Shown here piece after piece: positions 15,909 to 25,167 of a stretch of 64,000 bases of DNA; position 1 is the first letter of the stretch, and each line of letters starts with the position of its first letter. The stretch spans positions 33,138 to 97,137 of the forward strand of contig DOTG01000022.1 of assembly GCA_003512955.1 (NCBI GenBank), read 5' to 3'. The notes beneath the pieces were generated by a model, which saw nothing but the letters and a program-made list of their open reading frames with translations, did no database searches and was not told the DNA's origin. Both the position numbers and the translations under genes were made by a program. The DNA comes from Marinilabiliales bacterium. GTDB taxonomy: Bacteria; Bacteroidota; Bacteroidia; Bacteroidales; SZUA-534.

Positions 15909-18284
15909 ATGAAAAATTTAAAACTACAAATGTTACTGGTTGCCTTGATCATGCTATCGTTTGCGTTTAAAGGTAAATGCCAGAATGATGTAATGATGCA
16001 AGCGTTTTACTGGAATGTGCCTACCGATGTGGTAAACAAAAACGGTACCTGGTACACCAATTTAACAGGCAAAATGACCGAATTAAAAACAGCAGGTTTT
16101 ACCTCATTATGGTCGCCTCCTCCATCAAAAGGAAACTGGGGGATTGAGGACGTTGGCTATGGTATTTATGACCAATACGATTTAGGTTATTATAACCAAA
16201 AAGGATCAACTGAAACACGTTATGGAAGTAAAGCAGAACTAACAAGTTTCCTTAGTTCGGCACATTCAACCGCTAATGGGCCAAGGATTGATGTATTTGC
16301 CGATGTCGTTTTAAACCACACCTATGGTAATTTCTCCGATGCCAGTGGCATCCAGAACGAAGAACCAAATCCCGGGCTCAAAGCTTATGTGAGAACCGAA
16401 AAAGCGCTTTCGTACCAAACCAGCGATATTAAATGGGTTATACCCAACGCTGCTGCCGGCGACTATTATATCCAAATTAAAGGTTACAATGTTGACTGGG
16501 GATGGGTTGTTGGCGAAAGAGGTTATAATGTAAATGTGAACTGGTTAAGTTCGGCAGAAACAGATCCCGGACAATGGGAATATGAGCCGAACAACGGTGG
16601 CGGACAATACAACACGCTTACAAGCGGTGTTACCAAGCGCGCCCATGCCGATTATAGTGGCGATATTGACGAGTATAAAATTACTTTAACATCCACCAAA
16701 ACCATTATAATTAAGCTAACAGCTATGAGGGAAAATGGTACAAACTGGGAATGGGCCGATCAACTGAGAGGGTACTATCCTGTCAATGTTTGGTATAATG
16801 GTTCCAATATAGCCCTTACTACTTTAGAGGCCCGCACACCTACCAAATCGACCTACCCAACCCATTTAGCCGGCGAAGGGACCTTCCAATGGGGCTGGGC
16901 CGATTATCATCCGGTAGATGCCAACGACTGGCTTGGCGGCGACGACGGCACCGACAATATTATCCCTAACCAACGGTGGTTTGGAAACGATTTCAACACC
17001 TACAGTTCTCAGGTTCAAACCCGCATGAATGATTGGGGAGTGTGGTTAACCAATACCATTGGTTTTGATGGTTACCGTTTGGATTTTGTCAGAGGATTCC
17101 AGATAGCTTATGTATCGAGTTGGATTAATAACCTGCCAAAAATCGGGGGAACAACTCAACGATGGATTGTTGGGGAATATTGGACAGAAAACAGGTCCCG
17201 TTTAAAACAATGGATAGATGGAAATGCAGCTCTTGGGTCAACTGTAAATGTGTTCGATTTTCCGTTAAGGGCTAAGCTTAAAGACCTATGTAATGGAACC
17301 CAAAGCTCATTTAACATGGCCTGGCTCAACCATTCAGGTATGGTTAGAGCAGATGATGGAAACGCGGTATCGGGTACCAGTGTATGTACTTTCCTCGATA
17401 ACCATGATAATGCAAAGAATTCGGCCCAATGGGTTACCAAAGATTGGAAATTGGGCTATGCCTATATTTTAACACACGAAGGACGTCCATGTGTATTTTA
17501 CAACCATTTCTATGGTGTGGCAGAGCAAGATTGGGAAAATGGCCATCCGGAAATTTCAGTAACTCCTCCTGCTGCTTTAAAATCGGATATAAAACAGTTG
17601 ATGTTTGTGCGTAAGACATACTTAGGTGGAGGATTAGTAGTGTTATCTGAGGTTGGAAACCCCTATCCATCGGGAGATACCTACAATGTATATGTAGCCC
17701 GTAGAGCTGGCAACGGTACCAAAAGCGGGGCAATTGTAGTATTAAACAATAACGATACACAAACAAAAGGCCTTTGGATAAATACGTATGCAACTGGCTA
17801 TGCAACATGGGCCGGGCAGGTATTAAAAAATGCCTTCACAGGTGCAACCGTAACAGTGCAGGCCGACGGGCGTGTTTGGGTTGAGGCTCCTGCTCGTGGC
17901 TATTCGGCTTATGTTTTATCATCCGAATATGTAACGATACCAGATGCTAACAAAAGCGGTTCAATAACAGGTGGCGATGTCCAGATTATTAAAGATGAGA
18001 ATAACCTGTCAAAGAATGATGTAATAACCGAACTTGCCGTATCATTATATCCGAATCCGGCTAACGGTCGTGCAAATCTGGAAATTAATTTACCACAAAC
18101 TTCTTTTGTTAGGATCGATTTAACCAATATAGCAGGGCAAACTGTGAAAACGGTTTACAATGACAATTTATCGGAAGGACATAATGTTCTGGAACTAGAT
18201 CTGAATAATATGAAATCGGGGGTTTATTTCTGTACAAGTTCTGTAAATGGTAAGCTTAATGTTACAAAACTATTTGTAAAATAA
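15909..18284 (+). CDS. Secreted alpha-amylase (GH13) with T9SS sorting domain
   Basis: A 791-residue enzyme hydrolysing internal alpha-1,4 bonds of starch-like glucans. A signal peptide (1-24) is followed by the GH13 barrel: D-V-V-L-N-H (132-137), G-Y-R-L-D-F with nucleophile Asp392, V-G-E-Y-W with acid/base Glu423, and F-L-D-N-H-D with Asp500. Between about 150 and 335 an extra beta-rich region interrupts the barrel; part of it (Y-E-P-N-N-G…S-G-D-I-D-E-Y-K-I-T-L) looks like a PPC-type domain. The last 80 residues (L-Y-P-N-P…G-V-Y-F) are a type A T9SS sorting domain, so it is exported to the surface or medium. The sensor-regulator gene lies directly upstream. Confidence 0.93.
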   Translation: MKNLKLQMLLVALIMLSFAFKGKCQNDVMMQAFYWNVPTDVVNKNGTWYTNLTGKMTELKTAGFTSLWSPPPSKGNWGIEDVGYGIYDQYDLGYYNQKGSTETRYGSKAELTSFLSSAHSTANGPRIDVFADVVLNHTYGNFSDASGIQNEEPNPGLKAYVRTEKALSYQTSDIKWVIPNAAAGDYYIQIKGYNVDWGWVVGERGYNVNVNWLSSAETDPGQWEYEPNNGGGQYNTLTSGVTKRAHADYSGDIDEYKITLTSTKTIIIKLTAMRENGTNWEWADQLRGYYPVNVWYNGSNIALTTLEARTPTKSTYPTHLAGEGTFQWGWADYHPVDANDWLGGDDGTDNIIPNQRWFGNDFNTYSSQVQTRMNDWGVWLTNTIGFDGYRLDFVRGFQIAYVSSWINNLPKIGGTTQRWIVGEYWTENRSRLKQWIDGNAALGSTVNVFDFPLRAKLKDLCNGTQSSFNMAWLNHSGMVRADDGNAVSGTSVCTFLDNHDNAKNSAQWVTKDWKLGYAYILTHEGRPCVFYNHFYGVAEQDWENGHPEISVTPPAALKSDIKQLMFVRKTYLGGGLVVLSEVGNPYPSGDTYNVYVARRAGNGTKSGAIVVLNNNDTQTKGLWINTYATGYATWAGQVLKNAFTGATVTVQADGRVWVEAPARGYSAYVLSSEYVTIPDANKSGSITGGDVQIIKDENNLSKNDVITELAVSLYPNPANGRANLEINLPQTSFVRIDLTNIAGQTVKTVYNDNLSEGHNVLELDLNNMKSGVYFCTSSVNGKLNVTKLFVK

Positions 18285-18312
18285 CGAGGAATAACTTTTA
18301 ATCATTCTTCTT

Positions 18313-18356
18313 AAAAGAGCCTGTCTTGTAAGTATTACTGACAGGCTCTTTTTTTT
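18313..18356 (+). terminator. Rho-independent terminator of the amylase gene
   Basis: AAAAGAGCCTGTC, 14-base loop, GACAGGCTCTTTT, continuing into a T-run. Stem of 13 bp, 28 bases after the stop codon. The A-run on the left arm means it may also work for the convergent TPR gene. Confidence 0.9.
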
Positions 18357-18382
18357 GTTTGGAAGTTAAAATCCGAGAAAAA

Positions 18383-20356
18383 CTATCTGCAATATGTTGT
18401 TATCATACGTTCAGCCTGAGTAACATCCAGTTTTAAAGCTTGCTGCCAATCATCACAGGCACGGGGGTTATCACCCATTAAATGATACACATTTCCCCGG
18501 TTTAAGTAGGCAGGACCAAAATCGGGCCTGGCTTCAATTACCACATTGTATTTTCCGATAGCCTCGTTGTATAATTCCAACCGGGCAAGGGTGTTAGCTA
18601 AAAAATAGGCAATTTGGATGTTTCCGGGTTCTAAGCTTTCGAGTTTCTTATAAATAGTAGCAGCAAGCTGAAACTGTTGGGTTTGATAATAGACCGAGGC
18701 TAGTTCTGTCAATGCCGACCAATGGTCTGGATGTTTCTCCAAAAAGGTAGTGAAACTTTGGGTACTTGCTTCCCAGTGCCCCAATTGTTTTTCGGCCAGG
18801 CCTTTTTGATAATAAATGTCAATAACCGGGCAGCCTAAGCTGATACTTTGGTTAAAATCACTTACTGCTTCTGAAAAATTACCCATTTTAGTCAGCAGAA
18901 ACCCCCGGTGGTAATAATTCATGGCATTTTTAGGTTCAGAGGTAACAGCTGCCGAAAATTGCGATAAGGCCACATCGTTCTGTTGTGTTAAGTAATAACA
19001 AATACCCAGTTGAATGTACGATTGGTAAAAATTGGGAGCCAATTGTAACGTCTGTCGGTAATCCTGAATGGCATTTTGGTAGTCTTTTTTGTCCTGATGG
19101 GCTTTTCCCCGTTCAAAATAGGCTAGCGGAAGTTCAGGTTCTGTTGTTATAACCCGGCTCCAGATGGCAATCTCACTTTCCCAGTGTTTACTGTAGTTCC
19201 ATGAGGCAAAACCAAGAACGGTTAAAAGTATTCCAAAAAAGGAATACAGGTAAATGGGTTTCAGTTTTTCCAGTTTGGGAATCACTAAGGAACCCAAAGC
19301 CAGTCCCAATCCAATGTATGGGACATAGGAATACCGGTCCGAAACCAAATCATTCCCGGTAGGGATTATTTTTATAACCAATACAGTTGATACTGCATAA
19401 AAAAGCATCCCGGCCAGGAAGAACCTGCCCTTACGGAATCGGTAAGTAAGTACAGCTAATAGTAATAACCACAACCAACCCAGATAATAGGGAAAGGCCA
19501 TTTGTCCATCCATAATTCGGGGGTACAGGTGTTTGATACTTAACCCGACGGGTGCAAAAAGCTGGGTAACATACCAGGTAAAGGAATACACGGGCATGGT
19601 CACCAGTTGCCCCAGAGAGTAGCTATCGGCGATGGGCTGTATAAAGTCAATGGATTGCTGGGCTTTAATGTTGACGATTCCAAAAATTAATGAAAGCAGA
19701 AAATAGGGCCATTTGTTTATGATGGATTTCCAGTTGATCTTTCCACTCCTGATGTAATCAACAATAATTAGAACCAAAGGAAGAATTACCGCTGTGGCTT
19801 TTGATAACAATGAAAACAAAAAGAAAACAGTAGCGGTTGCCCACCAAAGTTTCTTCCCGGTTTCATGCCAATTTAAGTAACACAACAGCGAAAGCAGGAA
19901 AAAGAAGGTAAACAATACATCTTTCCGTTCCGAAACCCAGATAACCGATTCCATGTGCATGGGATGCAGGGCAAAAAGAAGTGCCGCAAAAAGGGCCACG
20001 TTTTTATTTGTTGGTAATCTGGTAACAAAAAAGAAAACCAACAGCACATTTATTAAATGCAGGATAAGGTTGTGCAACCGGAATCCCAAGGGATTGGTGC
20101 CAAACAATTGATAATCGGCAATAAACGAGAGGGTTGTAAGTGGGTGATACAACCCATACACAAACTCAGAAAAAACAGTCCCCATCTGATTTGGAAAATC
20201 AATAACCACAGGATTGTTAAGGATTAACCGACCGTCGTCGAGGTTAGGATAAAAAGGGAAACCCAGGCTTGGAGCGTAAATAGCAACAGTAACCCCTAGA
20301 ATGGCCGCTAACCAGAGAAACGGCTTTTTTTGTATTGCATTTAGAAAAACCTTCAT
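18383..20356 (-). CDS. Membrane glycosyltransferase-like protein with TPR repeats (TMTC-like)
   Basis: A 657-residue protein. The N-terminal 400 residues hold about ten transmembrane helices, with an early acidic luminal/periplasmic loop N-L-D-D-G-R-L-I-L-N-N-P (about 37-48). A second conserved spot is H-P-M-H-M-E-S-V-I-W-V-S-E-R-K-D (about 130-145). Both resemble GT-C fold transferases of the PMT/TMTC group, where the acidic pair binds the lipid-linked sugar or metal. Residues 405-650 are TPR repeats (for example Y-F-E-R-G-K-A-H-Q-D-K-K-D-Y-Q-N-A-I-Q-D-Y). It could glycosylate exported proteins; that is inferred. A -7 box TAACTTTG (minus strand, 20379-20386) precedes the gene. Confidence 0.8.
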   Translation of the reverse strand: MKVFLNAIQKKPFLWLAAILGVTVAIYAPSLGFPFYPNLDDGRLILNNPVVIDFPNQMGTVFSEFVYGLYHPLTTLSFIADYQLFGTNPLGFRLHNLILHLINVLLVFFFVTRLPTNKNVALFAALLFALHPMHMESVIWVSERKDVLFTFFFLLSLLCYLNWHETGKKLWWATATVFFLFSLLSKATAVILPLVLIIVDYIRSGKINWKSIINKWPYFLLSLIFGIVNIKAQQSIDFIQPIADSYSLGQLVTMPVYSFTWYVTQLFAPVGLSIKHLYPRIMDGQMAFPYYLGWLWLLLLAVLTYRFRKGRFFLAGMLFYAVSTVLVIKIIPTGNDLVSDRYSYVPYIGLGLALGSLVIPKLEKLKPIYLYSFFGILLTVLGFASWNYSKHWESEIAIWSRVITTEPELPLAYFERGKAHQDKKDYQNAIQDYRQTLQLAPNFYQSYIQLGICYYLTQQNDVALSQFSAAVTSEPKNAMNYYHRGFLLTKMGNFSEAVSDFNQSISLGCPVIDIYYQKGLAEKQLGHWEASTQSFTTFLEKHPDHWSALTELASVYYQTQQFQLAATIYKKLESLEPGNIQIAYFLANTLARLELYNEAIGKYNVVIEARPDFGPAYLNRGNVYHLMGDNPRACDDWQQALKLDVTQAERMITTYCR

Positions 20357-20497
20357 ACCTAAGCGATATTATAAATTCCAAAGTTAAACGATTCACCAAT
20401 TTTTAAGAATTTTTAATTGTTTTCTTGTCTCATTTGTTTTCAAAAGGTTTAAGTGTATTTTTATCACTATTAAAAAACAATTCTTAGTTTATTTAGA

Positions 20498-22642
20498 ATG
20501 ATGAAATATCTGTTTCTCTTTTTGGTTTTTGTCAATCCTTTAAACCTTTTACTGGCGCAGAACGAGCTTATTTCAAATGGTGCAGCTTACAAATATAAAA
20601 TCGGTTCCTCGTCCATTTCATCGGATTGGAACCAACCCGGTTTTGATGATTCCGGTTGGCAGACAGGTTACGGAGGCATCGGTTATGGGGATAATGACGA
20701 CCAGACAACAATTGAAGCTTGTACCAGCGTATATTTGCGTTTTACCTTTTCTATCAACGATACCGCAGCTTTAAAAGAATTGAGCCTTTTCACCGATTTT
20801 GATGACGGATTCCGGGCGTATGTGAATGGTGGGCTGTTTGCCAGTGTAAACTTAGGCAGCCATAGCACCTCAACCACATGGGATCAGGTCACCGAACGAC
20901 CGCACGAAGCAGAAATGTATCGCTGGGTGGAAGCCCGCGTTCCATGCTATTATATTGGGAAAGAATTTATTAAAGGTCATTTCAAAAATGGGCAGAATGT
21001 TTTAGCCATCGAAGTTCATAACGATGCAGTGAATGGCTCCGATCTCTCTTTTTTATGTGCCCTTTACGACATGACCGGCTCTTGGTTTAACATGTATGAC
21101 GAACGGTTTAGATATGTTCAGGATATTGATCTGGACTCAACCCCTTTACCCATCATCAAAATTGAAACCGATGAATACGGGTTTCGATACAAACACGTTC
21201 CTGTAATTGCTGACATGCAGGTAATTTTCGATTCTGCCCAGACCTACCAGAAACCGGAATTTCTACCGAACCACTACAACGGGCAAATACGCATCGAGAT
21301 TAAGGGTGAATCTTCGTCCGATTATGCCAAACGTTCGTATAAATTAGAAACCCAAAACACCGATGGAACCAACTTAAATATCCCTCTTTTAGGGATGCCC
21401 GCCGGCAACGATTGGATACTGATGGGACCTTATCAGGATAAAAGCCAGATACGGAATGCCTTTGTGTTCGATTTGGGACGGAAACAAGGACATTACGAAC
21501 CCAGATACCATTTCTGTGAACTGATTCTAAACGGCCAGAATCAAGGGCTGTACATGCTTACTGAAAAAATCAGACGCGACAAATACCGCGTGGATATTTC
21601 CAAACTGGAGCCTACCGAACTTTCCGGCGACGGTTTAACCGGTGGCTATATTTTTAAGTACGATAAAGGCGCCTCGGGCATTCAGTTGGTTTACCCCGAT
21701 GCCGATGAAATACCTTATGCACAGGGCAATTACATCCATAGTTTTGTCGATGAATTTTACAGCGGATTGCAAACCAATCATGGACTCGATCATCAAACAG
21801 GATACCGGAAATATGTTTCGCACAAGTCGTTGATAGATTATATTCTGGTGAACGAGATGACCAAAAATGCTGATTCCTATCTGTACAGCACTTATTTGTA
21901 TAAAGACAAAGATTCCGAAGACGGCCGTATCCATTATGGCCCGCTATGGGATTATGATTTGGGGTTTGGAAACACCATGTTTCAGGAAGGGAATTTAACC
22001 CATAAATGGCAGTTTGATTATAACAAAACCTTGAAAATAACACGTATGCTGCAAGATACGGCTTTGGTCAGAATTTTGAATGAGCGTTGGAGAACCTTGC
22101 GGGCCGGTGAATTTTCCAATACAAGGGTACTATTTACCATCGATTCGATGGTAGCCTCCATGAAAACTTCCATTGAACGGAACAACCAGGTTTGGCCGGT
22201 TATAGACAAGTACCTATTTAATCCGGCGTATATACCCAATAATTACGAGGAAGAAATTGCCATCATGAAAAACTGGTTAACCACCCGCCTGGCTTGGATG
22301 GATTCAAACTTACCGAAAATAAGTTATCCGGTAACAGTGTATCAAGGAATTGAAGTATTGGCCAGCACACAAAACGGGGTTTCCGTTTTCCCGAATCCAT
22401 TTGACACCGAAACCACCATCCAATTTGAAGTATTGCAGCCAGCAACGGTTACCATCGAACTCATGGATAGTAAGGGTTCTGTGGTTTTTAGGCATCGACC
22501 TTCGCAGGTCAGTGTAGGAATTAACGACTACCGGTGGAATGGGGTGGATGCCCAAAACCGGGCATTACCTTCGGGGTTATATGTATTAAGGATTACTAGC
22601 GGCGGTTCCAAACCGGTGTGGCAGAAATTGGTGAAACTTTAA
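20498..22642 (+). CDS. Secreted CotH kinase family protein with T9SS sorting domain
   Basis: A 714-residue exported protein. A signal peptide ends near residue 21 (L-L-L-A-Q-N). Residues 25-190 look like a galactose-binding-type beta sandwich (W-N-Q-P-G-F-D-D-S-G-W and T-D-F-D-D-G-F-R-A-Y-V-N-G). The central part is a CotH domain: K-G-E-S-S-S-D-Y-A-K-R-S-Y-K-L-E, E-K-I-R-R-D-K-Y-R-V-D-I-S-K-L, and G-P-L-W-D-Y-D-L-G-F-G-N with the acidic metal-binding residues of this kinase-like fold. The C-terminal 85 residues (V-F-P-N-P-F…S-G-L-Y-V-L-R-I) are a T9SS or FlgD-like sorting domain. Related CotH proteins phosphorylate secreted proteins or decorate spore coats; the role here is unknown. It is convergent with tsaE. 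Confidence 0.88.
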   Translation: MMKYLFLFLVFVNPLNLLLAQNELISNGAAYKYKIGSSSISSDWNQPGFDDSGWQTGYGGIGYGDNDDQTTIEACTSVYLRFTFSINDTAALKELSLFTDFDDGFRAYVNGGLFASVNLGSHSTSTTWDQVTERPHEAEMYRWVEARVPCYYIGKEFIKGHFKNGQNVLAIEVHNDAVNGSDLSFLCALYDMTGSWFNMYDERFRYVQDIDLDSTPLPIIKIETDEYGFRYKHVPVIADMQVIFDSAQTYQKPEFLPNHYNGQIRIEIKGESSSDYAKRSYKLETQNTDGTNLNIPLLGMPAGNDWILMGPYQDKSQIRNAFVFDLGRKQGHYEPRYHFCELILNGQNQGLYMLTEKIRRDKYRVDISKLEPTELSGDGLTGGYIFKYDKGASGIQLVYPDADEIPYAQGNYIHSFVDEFYSGLQTNHGLDHQTGYRKYVSHKSLIDYILVNEMTKNADSYLYSTYLYKDKDSEDGRIHYGPLWDYDLGFGNTMFQEGNLTHKWQFDYNKTLKITRMLQDTALVRILNERWRTLRAGEFSNTRVLFTIDSMVASMKTSIERNNQVWPVIDKYLFNPAYIPNNYEEEIAIMKNWLTTRLAWMDSNLPKISYPVTVYQGIEVLASTQNGVSVFPNPFDTETTIQFEVLQPATVTIELMDSKGSVVFRHRPSQVSVGINDYRWNGVDAQNRALPSGLYVLRITSGGSKPVWQKLVKL

Positions 22643-22676
22643 GTTTTTTGCTGCTAGTTGCTTGTTAACGGTATTA

Positions 22677-23108
22677 TTATCTAGTATCTAGTTTCCCCCA
22701 CCGGATGCTCCTGCTTCCATTTGCATTAACTGAAATCCGCACCTTCACGATATGTTCGGGCAAAAGCTCTTCCACCAATTCGGGCCATTCGATAAAGCAA
22801 TACTGATCGGAATAAAAATAATCCTCGTAGCCCAGGTTATAAACCTCTTCCAGGTTTTTAATCCGGTAAAAATCAAAATGGAAAACTTTTAAGCTGTGTG
22901 CGGTTTGGTATTCATTAATTATGGCAAAGGTAGGGCTGGTTACCATATCGGTCACTTGCAGTTGGTTGCAAAGGGCTTTGATAAAAGTTGTTTTTCCGGC
23001 ACCCATCTCCCCATAAAAAGCAAAATGGCGATGGTTGGGTAAGGATTCAAAAAATTGTGCGGCTACCCTGTCCAAATCATTCAATTGCTTTAAGATAATT
23101 TCATTCAT
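22677..23108 (-). CDS. tsaE: tRNA t6A biosynthesis ATPase TsaE
   Basis: A protein of 143 residues when started at the ATG at 23108, the usual TsaE length. The Walker A motif G-E-M-G-A-G-K-T-T-F lies near residue 33, followed by S-P-T-F-A-I-I-N-E-Y (about 60-69) and the D-F-Y-R-I segment (about 80-84). The acidic end includes F-I-E-W-P-E, a TsaE hallmark. TsaE works with TsaB and TsaD to make threonylcarbamoyl-adenosine at position 37 of ANN-decoding tRNAs. The longer open frame upstream overlaps a -7 box (TATATTTG on the minus strand, 23127-23134), so translation from 23108 fits better. Divergent from uvrC. Confidence 0.93.
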   Translation of the reverse strand: MNEIILKQLNDLDRVAAQFFESLPNHRHFAFYGEMGAGKTTFIKALCNQLQVTDMVTSPTFAIINEYQTAHSLKVFHFDFYRIKNLEEVYNLGYEDYFYSDQYCFIEWPELVEELLPEHIVKVRISVNANGSRSIRWGKLDTR

Positions 23109-23181
23109 TTTTCCAACTTTTTGCCACAAATATAAGGAATCCTTGTTCAGCCTTTCGATATTTTTAGTTGATTTGTACTCA

Positions 23182-24987
23182 ATGAGCAGCGACGACAAAC
23201 ATATTGAAAAACTTAGGGAAAAAGCCTCACTGTTGCCCGATAATCCCGGCGTGTATCAGTATTTTGATACGTCGGGCGAAATTATTTATGTGGGTAAAGC
23301 CAAGAACCTGAAAAAGCGGGTGTCGTCTTATTTTACCAAATTTCACGACAGTGCCAAAACCCGCGTGCTGGTAAAAAAAATTGCCGAAATCAGGCACATC
23401 GTCGTCGATTCGGAGCAGGATGCTTTGTTGCTCGAAAACAACCTGATAAAAAAATACCAGCCCCGTTACAATGCACTATTGAAAGACGATAAAACCTTTC
23501 CATGGATTTGCATCAAAAATGAACCTTTCCCGAGGGTTTTTTCAACCCGGAATTTTATCCGCGACGGTTCCACCTATTTTGGCCCTTATACCTCGGGCCG
23601 AACGCTAAAAGTGATGCTCGATTTTATCAAACAGCTTTATCCGTTGCGCACCTGCACCTTGAACCTGGCTCCGGCACAAATTGCCAAAGCCAAATATAAA
23701 GTTTGCCTGGAACACCATATTGGAAACTGCTTAGGCCCATGTGTGGGCGAACAGACCGAGGATGACTATCAACAAAGCATTCAGGATATAAAAGATATTT
23801 TAAAGGGAAACATCGGTCAGGTTATCAAATTGCTGAAGGATAGGATGGTACTTTTGAGTAGCCAATACAGATTTGAAGAGGCTCAAAAACTGAAAGAGAA
23901 ATTGCAGCATCTGGAAAATTACCAGGCCAAATCTACCATCGTTAGTCCATCTATTCATAATGTCGATGTATTCTCATTTGTGGAAGACGAAGGCAGTGCC
24001 TATGTGAACTTTTTGAAAGTAGTAAACGGGGCCATCATCCAAGTGCACACGTTGGAGATGAAAAAGCGGACCGACGAAGATAAGGAATCGTTGCTTTTGA
24101 CAGCCATTACCGAAATCAGGCAGCGGTTGATGAGTAATTCGCGCGAGATTCTGGTTCCTTTTGATCTCGATTTTTCGTTCGAAGATGCCACCTTTTCAGT
24201 TCCGCAGCGGGGTGACAAAAAGAAATTGCTCGATTTGAGCATGCGCAATGCTTTTTATTACCGACAGGAAAAGATGAAAGAGGAGATGAACCGGAGCCCG
24301 CAGAAACGTGTGGATAGGGTGATGGAAACCATGAAGAACGATCTGCGGTTGAAAGAATTCCCGGTTCATATCGAAGGGTTCGATAACTCGAACATTCAGG
24401 GGACCAACCCGGTGGCCTCGTGTGTGGTTTTTAAAAACGGGAAACCCAGCAAACGCGATTACCGCCATTTCAATATTAAAACAGTGGAAGGTGCCAACGA
24501 TTTTGCCTCCATGGAAGAAATTATTTACCGCCGTTTTCACCGCCAGTTGGAGGAAAAACAGCCCTTACCCCAACTGATTGTGATTGATGGTGGAAAAGGT
24601 CAACTGGGTGCCGCCATTAATAGCCTCGAAAAGCTTGATTTGATTGGCAAGGTAGCTGTAATTGGTATTGCCAAACGGCTGGAAGAAATATATTTCCCCG
24701 GAGATTCGGTTCCCATTTATCTGGACAAAAACAGCGAAACCCTAAAAATTATTCAGCATATCCGTAACGAGTCGCACCGCTTTGGGATTACTTTCCACCG
24801 CCAAAAACGCTCGAAGGACTTTATCACATCCGAACTTGATCAAATTGGGGGTATTGGTCCCAAAACTATCGAACAATTGTTGACCCATTTTAAAAGTACC
24901 GATGGCGTTAAAAAAGCTACTGTTGAAGAATTGGAAAGCCTGTTGGGCAAGGCCAAAACAGCTTTAGTTTGGAAGTATTACCATTAA
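23182..24987 (+). CDS. uvrC: Excinuclease ABC subunit C
   Basis: The 601-residue nuclease of nucleotide excision repair, making both cuts beside DNA lesions with UvrA and UvrB. The ATG at 23182 gives the standard start L-P-D-N-P-G-V-Y-Q-Y-F. In order: GIY-YIG nuclease (residues 15-95, I-I-Y-V-G-K-A-K-N-L-K-K-R-V), Cys-containing segment (C-L-E-H-H-I-G-N-C-L-G-P-C), UVR motif (about 205-240), RNase H-like nuclease (G-F-D-N-S-N-I-Q-G and V-I-D-G-G-K-G-Q) and a C-terminal helix-hairpin-helix (I-G-G-I-G-P-K-T). Full length. An upstream extension of the frame overlaps the divergent tsaE gene and was not used. Confidence 0.97.
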   Translation: MSSDDKHIEKLREKASLLPDNPGVYQYFDTSGEIIYVGKAKNLKKRVSSYFTKFHDSAKTRVLVKKIAEIRHIVVDSEQDALLLENNLIKKYQPRYNALLKDDKTFPWICIKNEPFPRVFSTRNFIRDGSTYFGPYTSGRTLKVMLDFIKQLYPLRTCTLNLAPAQIAKAKYKVCLEHHIGNCLGPCVGEQTEDDYQQSIQDIKDILKGNIGQVIKLLKDRMVLLSSQYRFEEAQKLKEKLQHLENYQAKSTIVSPSIHNVDVFSFVEDEGSAYVNFLKVVNGAIIQVHTLEMKKRTDEDKESLLLTAITEIRQRLMSNSREILVPFDLDFSFEDATFSVPQRGDKKKLLDLSMRNAFYYRQEKMKEEMNRSPQKRVDRVMETMKNDLRLKEFPVHIEGFDNSNIQGTNPVASCVVFKNGKPSKRDYRHFNIKTVEGANDFASMEEIIYRRFHRQLEEKQPLPQLIVIDGGKGQLGAAINSLEKLDLIGKVAVIGIAKRLEEIYFPGDSVPIYLDKNSETLKIIQHIRNESHRFGITFHRQKRSKDFITSELDQIGGIGPKTIEQLLTHFKSTDGVKKATVEELESLLGKAKTALVWKYYH

Positions 24988-25008
24988 AATACAAACATCA
25001 CCGATGAT

Positions 25009-25029
25009 TTGAATCAAAACATGATTCAA
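25009..25029. terminator. Hairpin behind uvrC, possible terminator
   Basis: TTGAATCA, 5-base loop, TGATTCAA, 22 bases after the uvrC stop, followed within 10 bases by a T-rich stretch. It could also be an operator for the TetR gene downstream. Confidence 0.45.
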
Positions 25030-25098
25030 GTTGATATTTTTTAGATAAGCAACAGAATGTTTGCTAAATACCTGGGTTGAATCATTTCAATTATAAAT

Positions 25099-25140
25099 AA
25101 TGACGAAGTCATTGCAAATGATTGATAATTATTAATTTTG
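25099..25140 (+). promoter_or_regulatory. Promoter and likely self-operator of the tetR gene
   Basis: TTG (25112-25114), 18 bases, TAATTTTG (25133-25140). The perfect palindrome AATGAC-GAA-GTCATT (25099-25113) overlaps the -33 element, where a repressor would block the polymerase. Confidence 0.6.
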
Positions 25141-25167
25141 ACCTGCAAACGAAAAGAGTCAATTGTT

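Noticed and set aside
23035..23181. Longer start for uvrC at 23035
   Set aside because: The added part overlaps the conserved N-terminus of tsaE and has no UvrC similarity.
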